DNA from: an uncultured Alistipes sp.
Lineage (GTDB): Bacteria; Bacteroidota; Bacteroidia; Bacteroidales; Rikenellaceae
Direction: 5' to 3'
Assembly: GCA_900542505.1 (NCBI GenBank)
Contig: UQNV01000025.1
Location: forward strand, 1-30,824
Length of the DNA: 30,824 nucleotides
Position 1 is the stretch's first letter; each line of letters opens with the position of its first letter. Below the pieces are notes generated by a model. That model was not told the DNA's origin. It saw only the letters and a program-made list of their open reading frames with translations, and searched no databases. Positions 1 through 6,815 of the stretch are shown here, piece by piece. The translations under genes were made by a program, and so were the position numbers.

Positions 1-32
1 CGTCGGCAGCGTCAGATGTGTATAAGAGACAG
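1..32. other. Illumina Nextera transposase adapter (artefact)
   Basis: These bases match the Nextera read-1 adapter without its first T. They end in the 19-base Tn5 mosaic end AGATGTGTATAAGAGACAG. This is library-construction sequence left at a contig end, not genomic DNA. Read on the minus strand it adds the tell-tale peptide LSLIHI and a TGA stop (12-14) to the neighbouring gene. Confidence 0.98.
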
Positions 33-899
33 GTGTGACTCGGCACCGGACTCGGCACCGGACTCGGAGCTGGCTGCGGAGTCGGCCGCAGCGAAGAACT
101 TGCTGAAGAAGAGCATCTGGTAGTCGATGGCGTTGGCCCAGTAGGAGAGCTCGTGGCCTCCCGGGCGGACGCAGAAGTCGTGGGGAATACCCCGCCGGCG
201 CAGCTCGCGGTGGAAGGCGCAGTTGACCTCGAAGATGAAGTCGTCGTAGCCGCAGTCAATAATCAGCGCCGGCACGCGGGCCGGGTCGAGCTGCGCGATG
301 AGGTTGATGGGGGGCATCCGCTCCCAGTTTTCGGGCGACTCGGACTGCCGCCCCAGCAGCCGGTCGAGCTCCCACCGTCCGGGGAAGGGGCGGATGTCGA
401 GCCCGCCGCTCATGCTCCCCGCCGCACCGAAGAGGTCGGGGTGGAGCAGCCCCAGCCGCATGGCCCCGAAGCCCCCCATGCTCAGCCCGGCGACGGCCCG
501 GCGGCGGGCGTCACGCGCCACGGGAAGGTGGGCGTCGGCATAGGGAATCAGCTCGCCGACCAGAAAGCTCTCGTAGCGGCTGGTCGTATCGACGGGGCTG
601 TCCATGTACCAGCTCTGCCCGCCGTCGGGGCAAAGCAGGGCGATTCCCGTGCGGTCGACCAGCGCGGGGAGTCCGGTTCTGATTTTCAGCCACGAGAAGG
701 CATCACCGCCGTAGCCGTGCAGCAACAAAAGCAGCGGCGCGGGGCGGCACTCCGAGGCGGCGTCGGGCAGTACGGCCACGACGGTCACCTCGCGGCCCAG
801 AGCCGCGCTGCGGAGCGAAAGCGTATCGATGCGCGCCGCCGCGGCACGGTTGCCGACGAGCAGGGCGAGCAGAAGAACAAACAAAAGACTTCGTTTCAT
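33..899 (-). CDS. secreted alpha/beta-hydrolase esterase (EstA / S-formylglutathione hydrolase-like), 3' end missing
   Basis: A serine esterase, probably exported. Residues 1-22 form a signal peptide with a leucine-rich core ending AAAA. The hydrolase fold shows an oxyanion-hole motif HGYGGD (61-66), the nucleophile elbow GLSMGG with Ser140, a likely catalytic Asp at 219/220 (DCGYDD) and His249 in GGHELSYW. This pattern fits the putative-esterase family (S-formylglutathione hydrolase, tributyrin esterase EstA, antigen 85-like). The substrate cannot be told; acyl esters on sugars or xylan are possible. The fold is complete by about residue 270, followed by a Ser/Gly/Ala/Glu tail. Real sequence stops at base 33, so the last residues and the stop codon come from adapter and the true C-terminus is unknown. 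ATG at 897-899 is chosen because it begins the signal peptide. Confidence 0.85.
37..72 (-). repeat. 12-bp tandem repeat in the esterase C-terminal tail
   Basis: The unit GACTCGGCACCG occurs at 37-48 and 49-60, with a third degenerate copy at 61-72. On the minus strand it encodes a Ser/Gly/Ala/Glu-rich tail (SGAESGAES). The contig breaks inside or just past this repeat. Confidence 0.8.
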
Positions 900-919
900 T
901 GTCGGAAAAATTGAACATA

Positions 920-927
920 CAAAAATA
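920..927 (-). promoter_or_regulatory. putative -7 box of the esterase gene
   Basis: The minus strand reads TATTTTTG, matching TAnnTTTG, about 20 bases before the esterase ATG. No clear -33 TTTG is seen at the usual distance. Confidence 0.45.
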
Positions 928-939
928 GCGGAAAAACGC

Positions 940-947
940 TATCTTTG
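940..947 (+). promoter_or_regulatory. -7 box of xerC
   Basis: TATCTTTG ends four bases before the xerC ATG. Transcription would start at or just beyond the start codon, implying a leaderless or nearly leaderless mRNA. No good -33 element is seen. Confidence 0.6.
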
Positions 948-951
948 CTTC

Positions 952-1854
952 ATGCTCGATGAATTCATTCAATACCTGGCCGGCGAACGACGCTACTCGC
1001 CGCTCACCGTGCGCAACTACCGCCACGACATCGAGCAGTTCTACGCCTGGCTCGACACCGACGACGACCATTTCGACCCGCATGAGGTGACCGCCGAGAC
1101 GGTCCGCGAATGGATACTCTTCCGCACCGAACAGGGCCGGCTGGGGGCCGGCTCCATCAACCGCGAGGTATCGTCGCTGCGCTCCTACTTCAAATGGATG
1201 CTCCGGCGCGGCCTGCTGACGCAGAACATCTTCCTGCGCATCCATTCGCTCAAGACCTCGCGGCGGCTGCCGGCCTTCGTGCCCGAGAGCCGCATGACGG
1301 GCATCGTCAGCGAGTGCGAGTTCGACAGCGACCGTTTCACCACCGAGCGCAATTCGCTCATCGTGCTGCTGCTCTACGCCTGCGGGCTGCGGCTGGCCGA
1401 GCTGGTGGGCATCGACCGCACGGACTTCTCGGCCGACTACACCTCGCTGCGCGTACGCGGCAAGGGCGACAAGGAGCGCATCGTCCCCGTCATGGAGTTC
1501 GTACGCGAGAAGATTTTGCACTACATCGAGCTAATCGAGCGGCAAAATATTTGCAAATCTTCGGAAAAAGCGTTAATTTTAACACAGAAAGGAAAACGCA
1601 TCTCCCGCAGCGTCGTCTACCGGGTAGTCCGCGAGGAGCTGGGACGGGGCGGTGTCCAGGGCAAGCGAAGCCCCCACGTGCTGCGGCACACCTTCGCCAC
1701 CCACCTGCTCAACGGCGGGGCGGACATGCGCGAAATCCAGGAGCTCCTGGGCCATGCCTCGCTGCAGGCCACGCAGGTCTACACCCACAACAGCATCGCA
1801 CGGCTCCGGGAGATATACAACAAGGCTCATCCCCGCGAAAAGGGTGAGAAGTGA
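952..1854 (+). CDS. xerC: tyrosine recombinase XerC/XerD
   Basis: A 300-residue site-specific tyrosine recombinase that resolves chromosome dimers at dif with its Xer partner and FtsK. An N-terminal SAM-like core-binding domain covers about residues 1-100 and the catalytic domain 110-300. All active-site residues are visible: Arg147 (CGLR), Lys171 (GKGDKER), His242 and Arg245 (HVLRH), His268 (LLGHAS) and the nucleophile Tyr277 (QVYTH). The length is typical of XerC/D and not of a mobile-element integrase. No attachment-site repeats flank it, and hpf follows 23 bases later, an arrangement common in Bacteroidales. An upstream in-frame extension to 829 is rejected because it runs through the promoter. 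Choosing C over D needs a phylogeny. Confidence 0.93.
   Translation: MLDEFIQYLAGERRYSPLTVRNYRHDIEQFYAWLDTDDDHFDPHEVTAETVREWILFRTEQGRLGAGSINREVSSLRSYFKWMLRRGLLTQNIFLRIHSLKTSRRLPAFVPESRMTGIVSECEFDSDRFTTERNSLIVLLLYACGLRLAELVGIDRTDFSADYTSLRVRGKGDKERIVPVMEFVREKILHYIELIERQNICKSSEKALILTQKGKRISRSVVYRVVREELGRGGVQGKRSPHVLRHTFATHLLNGGADMREIQELLGHASLQATQVYTHNSIARLREIYNKAHPREKGEK
1550..1581 (+). promoter_or_regulatory. possible internal promoter in xerC, ahead of hpf
   Basis: An AT-rich island in the otherwise GC-rich xerC holds TTTG (1550-1553), a 20-base spacer and TAATTTTA (1574-1581), one mismatch from TAnnTTTG. It lies about 300 bases before hpf and could give hpf its own transcript. It also encodes a normally variable linker of the recombinase, so it may be incidental. 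Confidence 0.3.
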
Positions 1855-1877
1855 TAACACCTTTAAATCGTTGTGCT

Positions 1878-2174
1878 ATGAACGTACAGATTCAATCCGT
1901 GAAGTTCGACGCAGACAAGAAGCTGCTCGAATTCGTTGAAAACAAAATGGCCAAGCTTGACCGTTTTGCCGACCGCTCGACAGGCGCAGAAGTAGTCATG
2001 AAACTCGATAAGGACCACGAAAAGGGGAACAAGGTAGCCACCATCACGCTCCACATGCCGGGCGAGGACCTGGTGGCCGACCATCGCTCGAAAACCTTCG
2101 AGGAGTCGGTCGACGAAGCAATCGACGCCCTGAAGCGCCAGCTCGAAAAATTCAAGGGCAAATTCGACAAATAG
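1878..2174 (+). CDS. hpf: ribosome hibernation-promoting factor (short HPF / RaiA family)
   Basis: A 98-residue protein of the sigma-54 modulation / S30AE family. It binds the 30S decoding region of idle ribosomes in stationary phase. Family features include the opening MNVQIQSVKFDA, the basic segment KMAKLDRF, the strand-rich middle (VATITLHMPGEDLVADHRSKTFEESVDEA) and the helix ALKRQLEKFKGK. The length matches short HPF; the C-terminal dimerisation domain of long HPF is absent. The start is ATG at 1878, not the GTG at 1851 that overlaps the end of xerC. It follows xerC by 23 bases, probably co-transcribed, and a strong terminator closes the unit. Confidence 0.92.
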   Translation: MNVQIQSVKFDADKKLLEFVENKMAKLDRFADRSTGAEVVMKLDKDHEKGNKVATITLHMPGEDLVADHRSKTFEESVDEAIDALKRQLEKFKGKFDK

Positions 2175-2198
2175 AGGCGGGAGTCTCCGCAATGAAGC

Positions 2199-2227
2199 AA
2201 CGGCGGTCGCAGGACCGCCGTTTTTTT
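2199..2227 (+). terminator. intrinsic terminator of xerC-hpf
   Basis: A perfect 10-bp stem (2199-2208 with 2213-2222), a GCAG loop and a run of seven T (2221-2227), placed 25 bases after the hpf stop. Confidence 0.92.
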
Positions 2228-2253
2228 GTGCCCGCCCGCGCGACTCGGCCCGG

Positions 2254-3588
2254 CTATACCCGCCCCCGGCGCCAGCGGCCGCTGCGCAGGTAGGCGGCCG
2301 AGAGCAGCAGCGTGACGAGGTAGTAGAGGTGGTCGGTCGTCCAGCAGAGCGCCACGTCGGCACGCAGGCCGAGGGTGAGCCAGAGCGTATAGGCCACATA
2401 GAAGAGGATGGCCGCCACGACGATGCCCAGCGTCACGCGCGTATGGCCCGTACCCGAGACACCGAACTGCGCGATGAAGGCCGGCACGCAGAGCACATAG
2501 GTCGAGAGCATCACCCAGAGCGACGGCACCCCGTAGGCGACCAGCGCGGCATCGTCCGAATAGAAGCCCAGCACCAGTCGCGGGAAGAGGGCGATGAGGA
2601 GCGCCAACGGCACGACGAACGAGAAGCAGAGGAGCGTCATGCGGCGGCAGAGCGGCACGACCTCGCCGGAACGCCCCTCGCCGATGAGGTTGCTCACCAG
2701 CGAACTGGCCGTCGAGGCGAAGGCGTTGACAAAGAGGAAGACCACCGAGCCGATGCTGCGGACCATGTTGGTCACGGCCAGCTGCTCGGTCCCCAGCCGC
2801 TCGATGCAGACGAAGAAGAGGAACCAGCTGAGGAAGGCCATCCCCTCCTGAAGCATAATCCACACCGAGACGCTCAGTATGCGCCCCAGCAGCCGGAAGT
2901 CCACCCCGGCAAAACGGAAGAGGCTGTAGCGCCGCCAGTCGAAACGCAGCCGCGTATAGGCAAGGAAGAAGAGGACCGAGACCGCCTCGGCCGCCACCGA
3001 GGCGATGGCCGCACCGGCGATGCCCAGCTCGGGAAAGCCGCAGCGGCCGAAAATCAGCAGGTAGTTGAGCACGATGTTCGTCAGCACCATCACCACCGAG
3101 TTGGCGGTGAGAATCCGCGTGCGGGTCGTACCTACATAGAGGGCGCGGAACATCGCCGCAACGAACGAGAAGAAGAAGCCGTAGACGCGCCAGTCGAGGT
3201 AGTCGACGGCGGCGCGGCGCACCGCCGGCTGCTCGACAAGCAGCGTGAAGAGCCCCTCGGAGAAGAGGCGCGAGAGGGCGAAGAGCACCCCGGCCAGCAC
3301 CAGCAGGAAGAGCACGCCCTGCATGAAGAGCGGCCCGATTTCCGTCGGCCGCCCCTCGCCGTTGCGCCGCGCGATGAGCACCTGCGCCCCGACGCTGAAG
3401 CCGAAGCCCAGCATGAAGACCACCAGATAGAAGACACCGGCCAGCGCCGAGGCGGCCAGTTCGGTGCGGCCGTCGCCGTAGTGGCCCAGATAGACGGTAT
3501 CGGTCAGCCCCACGAGCTGCTCCATGAGGAGGCTGACCAGCACGGGGAGGGTGATTTTCAGGATTTCGCGGTTCGAGAAGCGTTTCAT
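2254..3588 (-). CDS. MATE family multidrug/cation exporter
   Basis: A 444-residue inner-membrane exporter of the MATE family (NorM/DinF-type), which moves organic cations or drugs out in exchange for Na+ or H+. The sequence holds about twelve hydrophobic segments in two homologous halves. The first opens with ITLPVLVSLLMEQLVGLTDTVYLGHYG, a typical MATE start; the second opens near SVWIMLQEGMAFLSWFLFF. Length is normal for the family. The start ATG at 3586-3588 gives the usual short cytoplasmic N-terminus (MKRFSNREILK). The gene converges with hpf and lies just downstream of the tRNA-Glu terminator on the same strand. The substrate cannot be predicted. Confidence 0.93.
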   Translation of the reverse strand: MKRFSNREILKITLPVLVSLLMEQLVGLTDTVYLGHYGDGRTELAASALAGVFYLVVFMLGFGFSVGAQVLIARRNGEGRPTEIGPLFMQGVLFLLVLAGVLFALSRLFSEGLFTLLVEQPAVRRAAVDYLDWRVYGFFFSFVAAMFRALYVGTTRTRILTANSVVMVLTNIVLNYLLIFGRCGFPELGIAGAAIASVAAEAVSVLFFLAYTRLRFDWRRYSLFRFAGVDFRLLGRILSVSVWIMLQEGMAFLSWFLFFVCIERLGTEQLAVTNMVRSIGSVVFLFVNAFASTASSLVSNLIGEGRSGEVVPLCRRMTLLCFSFVVPLALLIALFPRLVLGFYSDDAALVAYGVPSLWVMLSTYVLCVPAFIAQFGVSGTGHTRVTLGIVVAAILFYVAYTLWLTLGLRADVALCWTTDHLYYLVTLLLSAAYLRSGRWRRGRV

Positions 3589-3627
3589 GGCGTCGGTTGC
3601 GGTTGTAGGGCAGCGGTGTATGCAGAC

Positions 3628-3656
3628 AAAAAAAGCGACCGGAGCATCGGTCGCTT
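3628..3656 (-). terminator. intrinsic terminator of tRNA-Glu
   Basis: On the minus strand a 9-bp stem (3656-3648 with 3641-3633), a six-base loop and a T tract (plus-strand A at 3628-3634) directly follow the tRNA 3' end. It separates the tRNA from the MATE gene. Confidence 0.9.
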
Positions 3657-3662
3657 GACTTG

Positions 3663-3734
3663 TAGTGGATAGGGGATTCGAACCCCTATGTCATGCGTGA
3701 GAGGCATGTATCCTAACCCTTAGATGAATCCACC
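3663..3734 (-). tRNA. tRNA-Glu (anticodon CTC)
   Basis: A full cloverleaf reads on the minus strand. The acceptor stem is GGTGGAT with ATCCACT (first pair G-U), the discriminator is A, and the T arm is AGGGG-TTCGAAT-CCCCT. The anticodon arm is CATGC-CTCTCAC-GCATG, so the anticodon is CTC and it reads GAG. CCA is not encoded. It is a single-gene transcription unit with its own promoter and terminator. Confidence 0.95.
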
Positions 3735-3748
3735 GTTGAATTGTGGTG

Positions 3749-3779
3749 CAAAGATAGCGACTAAAATCGAATCTGCAAA
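3749..3779 (-). promoter_or_regulatory. promoter of tRNA-Glu
   Basis: On the minus strand TTTG (3779-3776), a 19-base spacer and TATCTTTG (3756-3749) give a consensus sigma-ABfr promoter about 15 bases before the tRNA 5' end. Confidence 0.88.
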
Positions 3780-3916
3780 TTTTTCGGCAAAAAAATCGCA
3801 TTTTTCTGCAAAATCGGGCTCCGAAGGCCCATTTTGACGGGCCAAACGCCTCTCCACGGAGCCGACCGGGCACCCGGCATGCCGGCTGTTGCGAGGAAGA
3901 TTCGCCGCCGCGCGGC

Positions 3917-3947
3917 TTGCAATATCGGCCGGCGTGCATTATCTTTG
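3917..3947 (+). promoter_or_regulatory. promoter of the DUF3298-type lipoprotein gene
   Basis: TTG (3917-3919), a 20-base spacer and TATCTTTG (3940-3947) lie 30 bases before the ATG at 3978. Confidence 0.75.
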
Positions 3948-3977
3948 GATAACAAACTCCGAAAAAAACGCAGCACC

Positions 3978-4703
3978 ATGAAAACGCTCCGTCTCGCACT
4001 CGCCCTGGGGTTCGCACTTGCGGCGACCGCCTGCACCCACAAACAGTCTCGCCCCGAATTCGAGACGCTCGCACTCGATACGCTCGTCGACCGCGGCGGG
4101 GTGCAGTACGACATCCAGTACCGCTTCCTCTCGCTCAGGGATGCCGACCGCTCACCGGCGCTGCAGGCCATCGAGGAGGCCGACATCGCCTACTTCTTCG
4201 AACTGGAGGGCTTCACCGGCACGGCCGGCGAGGCGATGCGTACGGCCATTGCCCAGCTCACCGACGGCTCGATGCTCGCCGACGACACGGAGGAGCGCTA
4301 CAGCTATTCGGTCGAGGCCGAGGCCAGGACGGTCGACACGCTGCTCGTCTACACCATCACGCGGTCGGGCTATCTGGGCGGTCCGCACGACCTCTACGAC
4401 ACCTCGACGCACACCTACTCGCTCGCCGGAGGCTACGAACTGGCGCTGGGCGACCTCTTCACTCCGCAGCAGCAGGAGCGGCTCGCCGAACTCATCCGCG
4501 AACGCCTGCGCGAACGCTACCGCGTGGCCGACGACGAGGGGCTGGCCGCATTGGGCTTCTTCCCCGAATACATCCGTCCCGGCGAGAACTTCGCACCCAC
4601 CGAAGAGGGCATCCTCTTCCGCTATGCGCCCTATGAAATCGGCGACAATGCGCTGGGCGACATCGAGGTGCTCGTCGAACACGCCGCGCTCGCCGGGCTC
4701 TGA
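3978..4703 (+). CDS. DUF3298 (RsiV-like) family lipoprotein
   Basis: A 241-residue predicted lipoprotein of unknown function. The N-terminus has a lysine/arginine start, a hydrophobic core and a lipobox-like AATAC with the acylated Cys at 19. The C-terminal third resembles DUF3298: a YELALGDLF segment, then FAPTEEGILFRYAPYEIG near the end, like the 'eGi.F.Y.pYEIA' signature shared with the anti-sigma factor RsiV and PdaC-type proteins. The middle, with alternating polar strands and LGGPHDLYDTSTHTYSL, fits the companion DUF4163-like domain. RsiV binds lysozyme, but nothing here ties this protein to a sigma factor and no partner gene lies next to it. The ATG at 3978 is chosen for the signal peptide; the longer upstream reading crosses the promoter. 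Confidence 0.78.
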   Translation: MKTLRLALALGFALAATACTHKQSRPEFETLALDTLVDRGGVQYDIQYRFLSLRDADRSPALQAIEEADIAYFFELEGFTGTAGEAMRTAIAQLTDGSMLADDTEERYSYSVEAEARTVDTLLVYTITRSGYLGGPHDLYDTSTHTYSLAGGYELALGDLFTPQQQERLAELIRERLRERYRVADDEGLAALGFFPEYIRPGENFAPTEEGILFRYAPYEIGDNALGDIEVLVEHAALAGL

Positions 4704-4764
4704 ACGCCCCTCCGCACCGGAGCCACACCGGGCGGCTCTGCCTCGGTGCTCGAATGCCGGAAAC

Positions 4765-4810
4765 AAAAAACGGTCCGGACTCTCAGCAAGAGAGTTCGAA
4801 CCGTTTTTTT
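4765..4810. terminator. bidirectional intrinsic terminator
   Basis: An imperfect 16-bp stem (about 4769-4784 with 4789-4804; one mismatch, one G-T) has T runs on both sides: T 4804-4810 on plus and A 4765-4770, read as T on minus. It can end the lipoprotein mRNA from the left and the predicted small RNA from the right. Confidence 0.85.
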
Positions 4811-4967
4811 CGACAGGGCACCACCCCTATCGAAAACGAGGTTTATCGGAGGTATTCGACCCCGGGACGAGCACCGTCCCGCCGGTCTTAGCAGCGGTCC
4901 GACCGCTGCAACCTGCCGATTTCCTCAACCAACCTAAAACTACTAACCTAAATGAACCTTAAAACTT
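4765..4967 (-). ncRNA. predicted small RNA, copy 1 (about 200 nt)
   Basis: No protein gene fits here, but the minus strand has a consensus promoter (4973-5004), an AT-rich leader shared with copy 2, and a chain of stable hairpins ending in the terminator at 4765-4810. Hairpins: 4891-4909 (perfect 19-base palindrome), 4864-4880 (GGGACG/CGTCCC) and 4810-4833 (9-bp stem with one G-T). The transcript start near 4967 is estimated from the -7 box. About 200 nt with several hairpins is compatible with a regulatory RNA such as a 6S-like RNA. I cannot assign a family by eye; the Rfam Bacteroidales-1 and 6S models are the first to test. Confidence 0.55.
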
Positions 4968-5046
4968 CACGGCAAAGATACGGGGGTGTTTTGAATTATG
5001 CAAATATTTTAGGAATATCTTAAATATATTTAACAATTTCATAACA
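4920..5046 (-). repeat. 127-bp promoter-leader repeat, copy 1
   Basis: Nearly identical to 5381-5507. On the minus strand it runs from an AT-rich upstream block through the -33 and -7 boxes into a leader rich in TTTAGGTT motifs. Differences sit mostly in the spacer between the promoter boxes, as expected if the boxes and leader are under selection. Confidence 0.92.
4973..5004 (-). promoter_or_regulatory. promoter of small RNA copy 1
   Basis: On the minus strand TTTG (5004-5001), a 20-base spacer and TATCTTTG (4980-4973). The AT-rich block 5005-5046 just upstream is conserved with copy 2 and may act like an UP element. Confidence 0.82.
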
Positions 5047-5210
5047 TACCCCCTCTCCGCAACGGGTTTCAAGGCAGTCGGACAGTGTTTTACGAATCGA
5101 TTCAGCCCTGAAAGCAAACCATTTGGGGCTATTCGGGCTATTCCGTCGCAGCCCCGCACTCCGGCCATCGGCAGGCCGATGCTTCGGCACGAAAACAATC
5201 CGCCGGAAAC

Positions 5211-5236
5211 AAAAAACAGCTCCCGCACCCCCTGTT
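5211..5236 (-). other. weak terminator-like hairpin, possible decayed copy
   Basis: On the minus strand a 5-bp stem (5236-5232 with 5219-5215) meets a T run (A 5211-5216 on plus). The flank GGAAACAAAAAAC matches the one at 4760-4771. No promoter precedes it closely. Confidence 0.3.
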
Positions 5237-5288
5237 TTTCCGGCAAGCGACGGGCGCAGTTCCGGAAGCGGAGCGATTCGCCGGGAAC

Positions 5289-5329
5289 AAAAAAACGGAC
5301 CCGTCGCCGCGATGCGTGCAACAAATCCG
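5289..5329 (-). other. terminator-like hairpin, possible decayed copy
   Basis: The minus strand reads a two-part stem (5329-5325 with 5300-5296; 5322-5318 with 5307-5303, including G-U pairs) followed by seven T (A 5289-5295 on plus). The flank GGGAACAAAAAAACGGACC resembles the tails at 4760 and 5208. It may be a second terminator for small RNA copy 2 or the remnant of another copy. Confidence 0.4.
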
Positions 5330-5336
5330 AGGGCAC

Positions 5337-5385
5337 AAAAAAAGGAAACTCGGAATCGGGCACTGGCCCGGCTTCCACAGTTTCC
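5337..5385 (-). terminator. intrinsic terminator of small RNA copy 2
   Basis: On the minus strand a long interrupted stem pairs 5385-5379 with 5350-5344 (GGAAACT/AGTTTCC), 5376-5373 with 5355-5352, and 5370-5366 with 5361-5357. Seven T follow (A 5337-5343 on plus). Confidence 0.85.
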
Positions 5386-5428
5386 TCACCAACCTAAAAC
5401 TACTAACCTAAAATGAACCTTAAAACTT
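5337..5428 (-). ncRNA. predicted small RNA, copy 2 (about 90 nt)
   Basis: The same promoter and about 45-nt leader as copy 1 are followed almost at once by the strong terminator at 5337-5385, giving a predicted 90-nt RNA. There is no ORF longer than a few codons; GTG AAG TTT TAA at the leader start is shared by both copies but is too short to call. The conserved 5' half and unrelated 3' half suggest that the leader carries the function. Alternatively this is a duplicated gene whose 3' part diverged. Confidence 0.55.
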
Positions 5429-5507
5429 CACTGCAAAGATAAGGGCTCATTTTGAATTATGCAAATATTTTAGGAATATTTTAAATATATTTAACAATTT
5501 TGTAACA
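5381..5507 (-). repeat. 127-bp promoter-leader repeat, copy 2
   Basis: Second copy of the element at 4920-5046, in the same orientation, with start points 461 bases apart. The remaining bases up to the glycosyltransferase stop (5508-5657) show no gene and no clear signal. Confidence 0.92.
5434..5465 (-). promoter_or_regulatory. promoter of small RNA copy 2
   Basis: On the minus strand TTTG (5465-5462), a 20-base spacer and TATCTTTG (5441-5434), preceded by the conserved AT-rich block 5466-5507. Confidence 0.82.
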
Positions 5508-5657
5508 CACTCTCGCGGAAAACGTCCGGCGCCGCGGCATTATCCGGCAGAGCGGAAGGCGCGTTCGAGCAAGAAAACGCACTAAGAATCAACACTATAA
5601 AATCGCCGGACGGACTCCCGCCCAACAAACCGGAGACGGCCGAAAAGGTTGTACGGA

Positions 5658-6803
5658 TTATTCGGAGAGTACCTTGCGGTAGGTGGCCAGCAGGTGCGAA
5701 GCGATGACCTCGGGCTCGAACCGGGCGACCCAGGCACGCCCATCGGCGACCATCCGCCGACGCAGCGACTCGTCGCCGAGCACCTCCTCAATCCGGCAGG
5801 CAAGCTCCTGCGGGTCATCGGGGTCGACATAGAGTGCACCGGGGCCGCCGGCCTCCTCGAGACACGACCCCGTGGCGCCGATGGAGGGGACGCCGCAGTT
5901 GGCCGCCTCAATCATCGGAATGCCGAACCCCTCGTAGCGCGAGGGATAGACGAAGAGGTCAGCCCCCTGGTAAAGCGCCGGCAGGTCGTCGAACGACACC
6001 CCTTCGAGGATATGCAGGTAGGAACCAAGGCCGTGCGCCGCGGCAAACTCCTCGACCCGCTGCGTATAGGGCGTCCGCTTGCCGACAGCCACGACGTGGC
6101 GCGGCGAAGGGAGCAGCGCGACTGCCTGCAGCAGCAGGAGCAGGTTCTTGCGCTCCTCGATGCTCCCCACCGAGAGGATGTAATGGTCGGGCAGCGCATG
6201 ACGCCGGCGCACGTCGCCGAGCGTCGCCTCGTCGACCGGATGCTTGAAGCGGTCGTCGCAACCCTGGTAGATGACGTCGATTTTCCGCTCGGGGATGCCG
6301 AAGAAGTGCATCACGTCGCGCTTGGTCGCCTCGCTGATGGCGATGATGCGGTCGGCACTGCGGCAGGCGCTGCGGAACTTGAGCGTATAAATCCAGCGGT
6401 CGACCGGCTTGTAGTAGGCCGGGAAGCGCAGGAAAATCAGGTCGTGGATGGTCACCACCGAGCGGACTCCCCGCTTGCGGAGCCCCGAAGGGAGTTCGCC
6501 GCTCAGCCCGTGGAAGAGCACCGTGTCGGACGGCAGCTCGCGGCTCAGCCCGAACGAGCGCCACAGCGCCTTGAAGGGGCCGTGCAGCGGCTTGCGCGGA
6601 TAGCGGAAGGTAAGCTGCGGAATGCCGTCGAGCCGCCGGCGCAGGTCGTCGCGCCCGGGGTCGGGCGTATAGAGGTCGTAGCGGTTCTGCGGAGCGAAGC
6701 GGGCCAGCATGGCGACCATCGTCCGGCCGTAGTTGCCCAGACCCGTGGCGTTGTGGGTGATGCGCTTGGCATCGAATGCGATGCGGAGGCTTTGGATATC
6801 CAT
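5658..6803 (-). CDS. GT4-family glycosyltransferase (retaining, GT-B fold)
   Basis: A 381-residue cytoplasmic glycosyltransferase, last gene of a four-gene operon. The N-terminal half starts IAFDAKRITHNATGLGNYGR, typical of GT4 mannosyl- or rhamnosyltransferases. The C-terminal nucleotide-sugar domain begins near GSIEERKNLLLLLQA and carries the E-x7-E signature in YEGFGIPMIEAANCGVPSIG, then LYVDPDD. Length is standard. The ATG is 12 bases after the stop of the preceding gene, so the two are almost surely co-translated. Donor and acceptor cannot be read from sequence. With its neighbours it probably builds a surface glycan such as an exopolysaccharide, capsule, O-antigen or glycoprotein glycan. 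Confidence 0.88.
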   Translation of the reverse strand: MDIQSLRIAFDAKRITHNATGLGNYGRTMVAMLARFAPQNRYDLYTPDPGRDDLRRRLDGIPQLTFRYPRKPLHGPFKALWRSFGLSRELPSDTVLFHGLSGELPSGLRKRGVRSVVTIHDLIFLRFPAYYKPVDRWIYTLKFRSACRSADRIIAISEATKRDVMHFFGIPERKIDVIYQGCDDRFKHPVDEATLGDVRRRHALPDHYILSVGSIEERKNLLLLLQAVALLPSPRHVVAVGKRTPYTQRVEEFAAAHGLGSYLHILEGVSFDDLPALYQGADLFVYPSRYEGFGIPMIEAANCGVPSIGATGSCLEEAGGPGALYVDPDDPQELACRIEEVLGDESLRRRMVADGRAWVARFEPEVIASHLLATYRKVLSE

Positions 6804-6815
6804 GGCGGGGAAAGA

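Noticed and set aside
952..1854. xerC as integrase of a mobile element
   Set aside because: Length and all catalytic spacings fit housekeeping Xer; no flanking direct repeats or cargo genes are seen.
1851..1877. GTG start for hpf overlapping the xerC stop
   Set aside because: The added residues (ITPLNRCA) do not fit the family; ATG 1878 gives the standard MNVQIQ N-terminus.
4920..5507. CRISPR array or IS terminal repeats at the 127-bp repeat
   Set aside because: Only two long copies with no regular short repeats or spacers, and no transposase or inverted ends nearby.
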